Source of the DNA: Candidatus Iainarchaeum sp.
GTDB lineage: Archaea > Micrarchaeota > Micrarchaeia > Anstonellales > Bilamarchaeaceae
Reading direction: 5' to 3'
Assembly (NCBI GenBank): GCA_028711485.1
Contig: JAQTSF010000001.1
Location: 1-50,950 of the forward strand
DNA: 50,950 nucleotides
Below, one piece after another: positions 15,713-23,257 of the stretch. The position numbers and the translations under genes are program-made. Numbering within the stretch: the stretch's first letter is position 1; every line of letters starts with the position of its first letter. A model generated the notes under the pieces. That model saw nothing but the letters and a program-made list of their open reading frames with translations, was not told where the DNA came from and searched no databases.

Positions 15713-17401
15713 TTATTTAGTTAATCTTCTCAATTCAAACCATTTATTATTAACTATAAAATTAATTATTGTTTTTACCATTCCTTTAATATATACACTG
15801 AATCTTCTAAATTTTAATTTTGCTTTTTCCCAGAATCTGTATTTTGGATTCGCACTTCTTGATTTAACTATTCTTAAAACTCCTTGTTCATCAACCTCAG
15901 AAAATACAACTGCACTTAATCTAACTTCTTTTCTTTCCATTCCACCAACAATTTCTATTGATTTTGGTTTTCTATTTTCTGATGTTAATCTTTGCACCAG
16001 TGTTGGCGCCATTAATACTCTGGTGAACCCTGCTCCAAAACCATCTCCACCAAGTAAATACTCTGCACTTCTTCTCTTTGGACTGCGTCCATCTCTTCCA
16101 CCAAAAGGTTTTGTTTCATGTTCATCACTTTCATAATGCGTATCTAGGCCTATTCTACTGAACAAATGCGCAAATGCCATATTAACTGCATTTGGTGTTG
16201 CTACTACCCCACTACGTGGTCCAAAAAATTCATTAATAGATGAAGGTATTGCATTAGCCAGCCAATAATTACCAACCTGCATTCTATCATGAGAACTTAG
16301 ATTGTTAAAAGCAGCTATCGAAGTGCACATTCTTGCAAAACCAATTGCTTCAAAAGGTTCCAGTAATCCTGTTTCAACTGCGCTAAACATTCCTGTAATA
16401 TGCAATCTAGGATCCAATCCATGACCATTCCTCTCTAAAAGTTGCAAAAATCCATCCGAAATATGCATCTCTTGTATTGCTCCATGAGCAACTAATAAAG
16501 CAACCTTACCTTTTTTTCTTAAGGGTTCAAGAACACGAAACATTTCAATCATATGCATTCCTGAGAAATAAGGAGGCATTTTAAGATCAGGGTCTCTTCT
16601 TTCTAAAATTTCTCTTCTAACCATTTCTACAGTTCTTATACTATCACACATTATTACAACATGAGGTCCGTTTAATACTCCTACAGTCATTGTAAGTTCA
16701 AAACCAGGCACATAAGTCATTCCAATAGCCCTCCCAATACTCTTAAGCATTCTATGCATTCTTTCATTAGAACTATTGTGTGGTGTTGGGCAAAAAACAT
16801 CTGTATTATACACCATTAATCTTCTAAGAATATCTGCCATTTTTGATCCCCCATCATCAAAGATAACATCGCTTGATCTAAAAAGATGATTTGCATGGAA
16901 ATGTACCTGCATTCTATAATCTTCTGCTCCTTTATAAGCTGCAGTTTGAACTATTTCATTAACCACTCTTGCAACCTCTCTTTCACTGCTTCCAGGGTTC
17001 AAAACCCTTTTTATAAAAATTTCTTCTGGAGGAAGAAACAATGCTCCTTCATCAGCTCTTGGATTAGTATAAACAACTTCAACATTTCCTTCATTTTCTC
17101 TAAAGTAAACAAAAAAATTAGATCGTGCTTTACCAACACCTAAATTATAAACAACTTCATTAGCTTTTACTACTCCTGTTTTTTCCTCAGAACCTATAAG
17201 ACCATGTTTTCTTAATTCCCCATCTATATCTTTAGCAACTATTCTTCCAAATCCAACTCTACCCATCATTCTATCAAATAGTTCTATAATCTGATTTTTT
17301 TGTAATCTCCTTCCACCCAAAAGCCCTATTTTTGCTATTAACCCAATTCGTTCTGGAGCATTGGAAGGTTGTTTTCCATGTGTCGCTATAAGTTGTTTCA
17401 T
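15713..17401 (-). CDS. Large PHP-domain-like protein of unknown function
   Basis: I do not recognise this 562-residue protein as a named family. After an N-terminal region of about 160 residues comes HFHANHLFRSSD, then FCPTPHNSSNERM, YVPGFELTM, VAHGAIQEMHISDG and AVETG. The order and spacing recall the PHP phosphoesterase fold (H-x-H, a T-x-H-N equivalent, P-G-x-E). The C terminus is basic (KAKLKFRRFSVYIKG). The region at about 400-470 (FFGPRSGVVATPNAV, then KPFGGRDGRSPKRRSAEY) is unassigned. It starts downstream of the hairpin array and converges with pyrG. Metal-dependent hydrolase activity is a guess. Confidence 0.55.
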   Translation of the reverse strand: MKQLIATHGKQPSNAPERIGLIAKIGLLGGRRLQKNQIIELFDRMMGRVGFGRIVAKDIDGELRKHGLIGSEEKTGVVKANEVVYNLGVGKARSNFFVYFRENEGNVEVVYTNPRADEGALFLPPEEIFIKRVLNPGSSEREVARVVNEIVQTAAYKGAEDYRMQVHFHANHLFRSSDVIFDDGGSKMADILRRLMVYNTDVFCPTPHNSSNERMHRMLKSIGRAIGMTYVPGFELTMTVGVLNGPHVVIMCDSIRTVEMVRREILERRDPDLKMPPYFSGMHMIEMFRVLEPLRKKGKVALLVAHGAIQEMHISDGFLQLLERNGHGLDPRLHITGMFSAVETGLLEPFEAIGFARMCTSIAAFNNLSSHDRMQVGNYWLANAIPSSINEFFGPRSGVVATPNAVNMAFAHLFSRIGLDTHYESDEHETKPFGGRDGRSPKRRSAEYLLGGDGFGAGFTRVLMAPTLVQRLTSENRKPKSIEIVGGMERKEVRLSAVVFSEVDEQGVLRIVKSRSANPKYRFWEKAKLKFRRFSVYIKGMVKTIINFIVNNKWFELRRLTK

Positions 17402-17448
17402 AAATACACATATATATTTATATATAAACTTTATAAAAACCTATCTTT

Positions 17449-17602
17449 CATAGCCTTTTAGTTTCTAAGTATAAACTAGTTTGAAAAGGCTATGTCCGAC
17501 AGAACGTCGCAACGTTCTGTGGACCATTGAAACTTGGCGAAGCAAGTTTCAATATTTGACGGGTAACGTCCCGTCAAACCATAGAACGACACGTCGTTCT
17601 AT
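17449..17602. repeat. Array of five consecutive hairpins of unrelated sequence
   Basis: The 443 bp gap between the PHP-like gene and metK contains a tRNA and this array. The inverted repeats are CATAGCCTTTT/AAAAGGCTATG (17449-17494, long loop), ACAGAACGT/ACGTTCTGT (17499-17520, loop CGCA), ATTGAAACTTG/CAAGTTTCAAT (17526-17553, loop GCGAAG), TTTGACGGG/CCCGTCAAA (17555-17578, loop TAACGT) and ATAGAACGAC/GTCGTTCTAT (17581-17602). All are perfect, with only 1-6 bp between them. The array is richer in G and C than its surroundings. It could be a structured RNA, a recombination or replication site, or accumulated fold-back insertions. A 12-codon ORF starting MSDR (17492-17530) begins at the end of the first hairpin. 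Confidence 0.85.
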
Positions 17603-17660
17603 TGGTAACCCAAAACCAGCTTCTCTTCTAACTAATAAATAATAGATCAAAAAGATGGAT

Positions 17661-17760
17661 GGACTCGCCCAGATTTGAACTGGGGACCTTCACCATGTCA
17701 AGGTGACGTCATACCGTTATCCGCTTTGAAATTAATTTCAAAGCTCTAGACCACGAGTCC
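17661..17760 (-). tRNA. tRNA-Val(GAC) with a palindromic insertion in the D-loop
   Basis: Acceptor arms GGACTCG and CGAGTCC, anticodon stem TCACC/GGTGA with loop TTGACAT (anticodon GAC), and T-arm CCCAG-TTCAAAT-CTGGG are all clear. The gene is 100 nt because about 29 nt (17717-17745) interrupt the D-loop after GTCTAG. The insert contains a perfect 22 bp palindrome at 17723-17744. Removing it restores a normal 71 nt tRNA with D-arm GTC-TAGCGGTAT-GAC. I could not fit a canonical bulge-helix-bulge splice motif by eye. CCA is not encoded. Confidence 0.9.
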
Positions 17761-17844
17761 TAAAACAAGATAACTCTTAATTATTCTCCAATTTCTTTTT
17801 AATTCTTATCCCTTAATATAATTCTCAAACTTTTTGGTGATAAA

Positions 17845-19005
17845 ATGTCTTCAAAGAACTATTTATTTACTTCCGAATCCGTAACTGAGGGACATCCCGA
17901 TAAAATATGCGATCAGATTTCTGATGCAATACTAGATGAACTTATAAAACAGGATCCAAAATCAAGAGTTGCCGTTGAAACTGCAGTAACTACTGGTTTA
18001 GTTTTGGTCATGGGTGAAATAACAACAAAAGGATATGTTGAAATTCCTCAAATTGTTAGGGAAGTGATAAAAGATATAGGTTATACTTCACCAGAATATC
18101 AATTTGATTACCAATCCTGCGGTGTGCTCGTCTCTATTCATTCTCAGTCTCCGGATATTGCACAGGGAGTTAATGAAAAAATTGAGCATGAACAAGGTGC
18201 AGGAGACCAGGGAATAATGTTTGGCTACGCATCAAAGGAAACACCAGAACTTATGCCTCTTCCTATAATTCTTGCCCACAATCTTGCAAAAAAATTATCT
18301 GAAGTTAGAAAAAATAAAACAATCTCATACCTGCGTCCAGATGGAAAAACACAAGTAACTGTAGAATATGAAAATTATACTCCAAAAAGAATACATACAA
18401 TTGTTATTGCTGCGCAACACAATCCAGATGTTTCTTTAGATCAAATAAAGAAAGATATAACTAAACACGTAATAACTCCAGTTTGTAGTTCCTTAATGGA
18501 TTCAAATACAATTATTCATATTAACGGAACAGGGAAGTTTGTTATAGGTGGTCCGACCGGAGATTCCGGAGTTACAGGAAGAAAAATAATTGTAGATACT
18601 TATGGGGGAAAAGGACACCACGGTGGAGGTTGCTTTTCCGGAAAAGATCCTTCAAAAGTTGACCGCTCAGGAGCTTATTTTGCAAGGTATGTTGCAAAAA
18701 ACATCGTAGCTGCAGGTCTTGCAGATATTTGTGAAGTTCAAATTTCCTATGTTATAGGGGTTTCAAAACCATTATCTGTTTTTGTAGATACTCGAGGAAC
18801 AAATAAAATCCCGGTTGAAAAAATTCAGGAGCTAATTCAGGAAAATTTTTCATTCAAACCAAAAGACATGATTGAAAAATTAGATTTACTCAGGCCTATT
18901 TACAAGAAAACTGCTTCCTATGGTCATTTTGGAAGAAATGAACCCGAATTTACTTGGGAAAAAACAGATATGGCAGAAACATTGAGAAAAAAAGCTGGAC
19001 TCTAA
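17845..19005 (+). CDS. metK: S-adenosylmethionine synthetase, bacterial type
   Basis: MetK makes S-adenosylmethionine from ATP and methionine. The 386-residue sequence is the bacterial/eukaryotic form, with FTSESVTEGHPDKICDQISDA, GAGDQGIMFGYA, GPTGDSGVTGRKIIVDTYGG split over the ATP site and KDPSKVDRSGAYFARYVAKN. Most archaea carry a different, highly diverged archaeal MAT, so horizontal origin is likely. GGTGATAAA precedes ATG 17845. Its 3' end overlaps the convergent kamA-like gene by 4 bp. It supplies the cofactor for the radical SAM and methyltransferase genes nearby. Confidence 0.96.
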   Translation: MSSKNYLFTSESVTEGHPDKICDQISDAILDELIKQDPKSRVAVETAVTTGLVLVMGEITTKGYVEIPQIVREVIKDIGYTSPEYQFDYQSCGVLVSIHSQSPDIAQGVNEKIEHEQGAGDQGIMFGYASKETPELMPLPIILAHNLAKKLSEVRKNKTISYLRPDGKTQVTVEYENYTPKRIHTIVIAAQHNPDVSLDQIKKDITKHVITPVCSSLMDSNTIIHINGTGKFVIGGPTGDSGVTGRKIIVDTYGGKGHHGGGCFSGKDPSKVDRSGAYFARYVAKNIVAAGLADICEVQISYVIGVSKPLSVFVDTRGTNKIPVEKIQELIQENFSFKPKDMIEKLDLLRPIYKKTASYGHFGRNEPEFTWEKTDMAETLRKKAGL

Positions 19006-20212
19006 TTTTTATTTTCCAACCCTTCTATTTGTTCTTTGGCATATTTAACAATATTTTCTCCATACATAATTTCATGTTCCTGTGAAAATATATCATCCAG
19101 CCATTTAACAGGTTCATTATACTTTATCATCATAATTTCTCCTAGATAAGCCGGATCTCTTGATTGATGATATTTAAAAACAGCTGTTTTTTTATCATCT
19201 GATGTTACATATATTATTTCTATTTTTCCACTAACGTGAGACATTATATACCTGAAAGTTTTTGCAATTCCACTTAATTTTTCTTTGGCTTTTTCAATTA
19301 TTCTGTATCCTTCTGAAATAGGAATATAAAAGTGCATTGCACCTTTGACAGGTCTGCACTGGAAAATATAATATGGCCTGATACCTACTTCGGTTATCTT
19401 CTCAAATAAATTTATAAGAACTTCCTCATCATCATTTACCCCACGTATAAATACTGTTTGTGATAGAATTGAAATCCCTAATTTAATTAATTTTTTATGA
19501 GCCATTATTGATTTTTGGTCTAATTCTCTTGGATGGTCTATATGCGAAACCACATAAATTTTTTTACCTTTTTTATTATATCTTTTTAGAATCCTCATTA
19601 ATTCCGGATCTGAAAATCTGCTAGGCAAATATACCGGCATCTTGCTTCCAAATCTTATTACATTAATATGTGGTATAGCAAATAACCTATCCAATATTTT
19701 TTCTATTTCATGATTATCCAACATAAAAGAATCTCCACCCGACAAAAGGATATTTTTTATTTCGGGGTGTTTTTTGATATATTCAACTGCGCCATCTAAT
19801 TCATTTACTTTTTCTGAGTCTTTCCCAACAAATCTTCTTCTAAAACAAAACCTGCAGAAAGAGGCACAAATATCACTTATCAGCATAAGTGCTGTGGGTC
19901 CGTATTTATGCTGCAATCCTTTAACTCCTGTTTTTTCTAAATTTATTTTCTCCCCGCTTTGATCCTTTAGTCCTATAGTTGCCAATTCTTCAGAATCCGG
20001 AAAAACAATTTTAATTAATGGATCGTCATGATTATTCCAGTTATAAGTGAAGCATAATGTCTGGTTATTCCTACAGGATAGGAACAGTTAATTTGTTTTA
20101 TCTGATGCTTATCGATCTTTTTGTGTTTCATTAATTCTGGAAATTTAGTGATTATCTCTTCTGCTCGGATAGATCGTGCTAATTCCAATTTCCAATTTGA
20201 ATTATTTTTCAT
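19002..20212 (-). pseudogene. kamA: KamA-family radical SAM aminomutase, interrupted by a frameshift
   Basis: Two frames together encode one KamA-like protein of about 400 residues. The upstream frame (20212-20015) gives KNNSNWKLELARSIRAEEI and ends at ITRHYASLITG, the usual KamA N terminus. The downstream frame continues NNHDDPLIKIVFPDSEELATIGL and carries CASFCRFCFRRRF (radical SAM cysteines), LLSGGDSFML, CRPVKGAMHFYIP and SGK near the PLP-lysine position. The frame break falls at about 20036, where one base appears missing. It may be a pseudogene, a sequencing error or a true frameshift site. The family makes beta-lysine or beta-glutamate type products, often as osmolyte precursors. Confidence 0.8.
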
Positions 20213-20292
20213 ATAATACATTTGAATCTAAAAATATAAAAGTTTATATTATACTACAATTGTGGAAATAATTTTCGTCAATAAAAAGAAAA

Positions 20293-20910
20293 TCAATCAA
20301 CTTCAATTATAATTTTTCCCTTTAATTTCTTTCTTAAATTTTCTTTTGCAACAATTTCAATAACATCTTTTTCATGGTGTGTTCTTAATGGAAAAACAAT
20401 AACACAATTTATTTTGTTTATCCTAGCAGGATAGCAGAACAATTCACCAAAACTTCTATTTTTAGTGGCAAAACCCTTTATTATTATAAGATCCTTTGTA
20501 AGTATTCTCTCTCTCTTTCCAATATCTTCTTTCCTTATCTTTACATTCAATGTTCCAGGATAAGGTACAAATCCAAAATTTTTTTCTATATTCTTCTTAT
20601 AATGCTCTAAGGACATATAATATTTCCCTTGTCCAGCACCCTCTATTATTTTTCCTTTAAGTTGCATTTTTTTAATTTCAAATATCTTTTTTAGTTCCAA
20701 ATATTCCTCCTTTACCATCCCAAATCCAAGATCAGTTACTTTTATATCTTTTCCAACTCTTTTCAAAATTTCCCCTTTTTCCAATTCAATAATTCTCCTA
20801 GAAGCATTCTGTTGGGACATCCCACAAATTTCAGCAATTTGACTCGTAGAAATTCTAATATACCCAACATGAGCTCCTTTTTTCAACAGGGCAAAGAGAA
20901 TTTCATCCAT
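20293..20910 (-). CDS. ribK: CTP-dependent riboflavin kinase with N-terminal helix-turn-helix
   Basis: The 205-residue protein has a winged-helix domain at about 1-65 (STSQIAEICGMSQQNASRRI, ELEKGEILKRV). The archaeal RibK/DUF120 domain follows at about 80-205 (KGKIIEGAGQGKYYMSLEHY, FGFVPYPGTLNVKI, PARINKINCVIVFPLRTHH). RibK phosphorylates riboflavin to FMN using CTP. Two-domain forms of this type (RbkR) are known transcription factors for riboflavin genes, so it may bind the ribB palindrome. A TATA box 25 bp upstream is shared with the divergent methyltransferase. Confidence 0.94.
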   Translation of the reverse strand: MDEILFALLKKGAHVGYIRISTSQIAEICGMSQQNASRRIIELEKGEILKRVGKDIKVTDLGFGMVKEEYLELKKIFEIKKMQLKGKIIEGAGQGKYYMSLEHYKKNIEKNFGFVPYPGTLNVKIRKEDIGKRERILTKDLIIIKGFATKNRSFGELFCYPARINKINCVIVFPLRTHHEKDVIEIVAKENLRKKLKGKIIIEVD

Positions 20911-20930
20911 ATTCCAATTTCAATATCTTT

Positions 20931-20940
20931 TTTTATAATC
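20931..20940. promoter_or_regulatory. Shared bidirectional TATA box for ribK and the HemK-like gene
   Basis: TTTTATAATC lies midway in a 49 bp gap. Its TTATAA core is about 25 bp from the ribK ATG (20910) and about 25 bp from the HemK-like ATG (20960), so both fit leaderless transcription. ATTACTATTT (20947-20956) beside it resembles a half of the ribB palindrome. Confidence 0.6.
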
Positions 20941-20959
20941 TTTTGCATTACTATTTGAT

Positions 20960-21559
20960 ATGAAAAAAATGGATTTTGAGTCTCTTTCCCTCACAATATT
21001 CCCAGAGGTTTATCCTCCATCTGAGGATTCTTTTCTTCTTGCAAAACACTCCAAAACTCTCAAAGGAAAAATTCTTGATATTGGTTGTGGATGTGGAATC
21101 CAATCCTTAATAAATGCTAAAAACAATCCAGAAAACAAGATTTTAGGAATTGATAAATCAAAAATTGCAGTTGAAAATTCTATTTTTAATGCTAATTCAA
21201 ATAATCTAAAAAATGCCAAATTCCTAGAGTCTGATCTTTTTTCAAATGTTTCCGGAACTTTTGATGCTATAATTTTCAATCCCCCCTATCTTCCAACTTC
21301 CGAAAAGGAAGTTTTAAACTCTGTTGAAAATTTAGCATATGACGGCGGAGAAGATGGCAGAAAAGTACTGGATATTTTTTTAAATAAATTTTCAGATTAT
21401 TTAAATAAAAAAGGAACTCTACTTTTGTTACATAGTTCATTAAACAATCCTGAGAAAACTATAGAATTTTTGGATTCAATGAGTTTTTCAACATCAATAC
21501 TTAGCAGAGAATCATTCTTTTTTGAAAAACTATTTGTTATCAAATCCACAAGAAGATAG
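20960..21559 (+). CDS. HemK/Mtq2-type protein glutamine methyltransferase
   Basis: This 199-residue SAM-dependent methyltransferase starts near FPEVYPPSEDSFLLAKH, a hallmark of the archaeal/eukaryotic Mtq2 group. It has motif I ILDIGCGCGIQSL, GIDKSKIAVENS, and the amide-methylating NPPY in IIFNPPYLPTS. Such enzymes methylate the GGQ glutamine of release factor aRF1 on ribosomes. Spacing to a TATA box supports leaderless translation from ATG 20960. It ends directly against the convergent trmJ-like gene. Confidence 0.88.
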   Translation: MKKMDFESLSLTIFPEVYPPSEDSFLLAKHSKTLKGKILDIGCGCGIQSLINAKNNPENKILGIDKSKIAVENSIFNANSNNLKNAKFLESDLFSNVSGTFDAIIFNPPYLPTSEKEVLNSVENLAYDGGEDGRKVLDIFLNKFSDYLNKKGTLLLLHSSLNNPEKTIEFLDSMSFSTSILSRESFFFEKLFVIKSTRR

Positions 21560-22228
21560 CTAGCTATTGTTTTTCAAAACTTCAATAATCATTACAGCCT
21601 CTTTTTTCTTAATTCTCGCCCTTCCTATAATTCTTCTAAAACTAATTTCGGCTAGTTTAGGATTTTTTGATTTTTGAGCCATTTTTTTGAATAATTTCAT
21701 AATCATCTCTCGTTCTCCCCGTTCTGCAATTCTCTCAGGATTTTTTATTTTTCTATTAGAAATAGAATATAATATTACTGCAAGTGCATGAGAGACATTT
21801 AATGTCGGATATTTATTAGAACTCTCTATTGAAACTAATACATCACAATTATTTATTTCGTTCTCATTTAGTCCTATTCCCTCTCGTCCCAATAATAATG
21901 CAATATTCTTTCCCCTATATTCCCCAATATTCTTTACAAACCCCTTCAAGGGTAAAACATCTCTTATAGTGCCCTTATTCCTTCTTAAAATTGCAGTACT
22001 TCCTACTATAAAATCATATTTAACGATCTCTTTCTCGAAATCATCAACAACTTTAGCATTTTTTAGAATTTCTTTCCCATGTTTTGAATATTTTACTGCA
22101 TCCCCGGATATTTCACATTTAGGATTCACTATCACTAATTTTTTTTGATTGAAGTTTGCCATAACCCTACAAACATAACCAATATTTCTCGCATATTCCG
22201 GTTCAACAAATATCACTGTTGTTTTCAT
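21560..22228 (-). CDS. trmJ: TrmJ-like SPOUT RNA 2'-O-methyltransferase
   Basis: This SpoU-class enzyme probably methylates the ribose at tRNA position 32. It opens with VIFVEPEYARNIGYVCRVMANF and has the SPOUT knot motifs LLLGREGIGLNENEI and YPTLNVSHALAVILYS. The C-terminal tail (RRIIGRARIKKKEAVMI) is family-typical. I chose ATG 22228, giving 222 residues, because TTTAAA at 22253-22258 lies about 27 bp upstream and the ATGs at 22243 and 22261 add a non-family leader. Confidence 0.87.
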   Translation of the reverse strand: MKTTVIFVEPEYARNIGYVCRVMANFNQKKLVIVNPKCEISGDAVKYSKHGKEILKNAKVVDDFEKEIVKYDFIVGSTAILRRNKGTIRDVLPLKGFVKNIGEYRGKNIALLLGREGIGLNENEINNCDVLVSIESSNKYPTLNVSHALAVILYSISNRKIKNPERIAERGEREMIMKLFKKMAQKSKNPKLAEISFRRIIGRARIKKKEAVMIIEVLKNNS

Positions 22229-22303
22229 AATCTGCCTGTTCATAGGATGTTTTTTAAACATTAATGCTCATTATTAAACCCACAATTAATTCTCAGTGAG
22301 TGT

Positions 22304-22813
22304 ATGGATTTGGACGAATTAAAAGAAAACATAAGAAAACTAGAGGAAACAAAAAGGAAAAAAATCTCTGAAATTCGCAAGCTTAATGAAAGGAAGAGAT
22401 ATAAATCCTATGAACAGAGAGCACTTGAGCCTTTTGTTGAAAAAACCAATAATGTAAGAATCGGTCCTCTAAAAAAACAAATGAAATCATTAGAGTTCAG
22501 AATTGCAACACAAGCATACACTCCGAAAAAAGAAAGAGACATATTAAAAGAATTAAAGAAATTGGAAGCTGATTATTCAAAAGTACGCGAAATAGAAAGA
22601 GCTAGGAGAAAACTAAAACTTGTTACCGATGATATTACTTTAATAGATAAAGATATTGAACGAATAGAAGGAGATCTTAAGGTAATAAGAGATCAATTAA
22701 ATGAATTCTATAAAAAACAAAAACTCTCAAATGTTGCAAAAAGCAGGGGGATAACCCTTGGAAAATCAACAGAAGAATTTTCTCTACTTGATATGGCTGA
22801 AATAGAAGAATAA
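22304..22813 (+). CDS. Archaeal coiled-coil protein of unknown function
   Basis: This 169-residue protein is almost entirely charged heptad-like helix. The central segment LKSLEFRIATQ-type sequence followed by TPKKERDILKELKKLE resembles a conserved family of archaeal coiled-coil proteins without a firm function. The C-terminal 25 residues (AKSRGITLGKSTEEFSLLD) are less helical. No membrane segment or catalytic motif is visible. TATTAAA at 22272-22278 lies about 29 bp upstream. It is divergent from trmJ, and a long hairpin-rich gap follows. Confidence 0.7.
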   Translation: MDLDELKENIRKLEETKRKKISEIRKLNERKRYKSYEQRALEPFVEKTNNVRIGPLKKQMKSLEFRIATQAYTPKKERDILKELKKLEADYSKVREIERARRKLKLVTDDITLIDKDIERIEGDLKVIRDQLNEFYKKQKLSNVAKSRGITLGKSTEEFSLLDMAEIEE

Positions 22814-22977
22814 TTTCTTCTTCTTTCAGATTTATTTTTTTATACCTTTTAATTTATTTTATATCAGACGCTGTTGACCTCATCACCAACCTTTTGACTC
22901 ATTACATACACACGGCAAAACGTTGACGAAAAACCATGCGATATATCTTTGTCAGGTTATCAGAGGTTGTTCATGTC

Positions 22978-23157
22978 ATCACAATGAGCGACCCAAGAGG
23001 AACAATCAACAACTTAAGCCTTTACTCGTTAGTGAATTGTGATTTTTGAACGTTAGTTCAAAAGTATCACAATGAGCGACCAAGGATTGACAAGCATTCC
23101 AGAGTCTTTACTCATAAGCGAATTGTGAACTGTAAGAATCAGTTCACCTAATCACAA
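22978..23157. repeat. Two tandem structured units with hairpins in a 444 bp gap
   Basis: The gap 22814-23257 has no convincing protein gene. ATCACAATGAGCGACC occurs at 22978 and 23066 (88 bp apart), and TTTACTCnnnnnnGAATTGTGA at 23021 and 23107. Each unit ends in a hairpin. The first, 23036-23073, pairs ATTGTGATTTTTGAAC with GTTCAAAA-gt-ATCACAAT around loop GTTA. The second is GTGAACTG-TAAGAAT-CAGTTCAC (23125-23147). Each unit opens an ORF starting MSD (22984-23049, 23072-23128), but the shared right half is read in different frames, arguing against conserved peptides. The part 22861-22977 may hold a degenerate earlier unit (GTTGACCTCATCACC). Confidence 0.75.
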
Positions 23158-23257
23158 GATTAATATATTTCATACTTATTAAAAACCAAACGTTATTGCA
23201 CGAATAAACAACCGAGCCCTTTAATTCTTTTTGCATCTTATCTATCTGGGATATCCT

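Noticed and set aside
17717..17745. Canonical archaeal bulge-helix-bulge tRNA intron
   Set aside because: The insert is in the D-loop rather than next to the anticodon, and I could not form the four-pair central helix with two three-base bulges; noncanonical splicing is not excluded.
22952..22990. Possible C/D box small RNA on the minus strand (GTGATGA C box and CTGA boxes)
   Set aside because: The spacing between the boxes is too short for a C/D guide RNA and the second repeat unit lacks the C box.
22984..23128. Two mini-ORFs starting MSD as real small peptides
   Set aside because: The conserved right-hand halves are read in different frames, so the peptides are not conserved; structure seems the shared feature.
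9081..23157. CRISPR-like repeats
   Set aside because: Repeat copies are too few, units contain variable hairpins rather than spacers, and no cas1 or effector genes are present.
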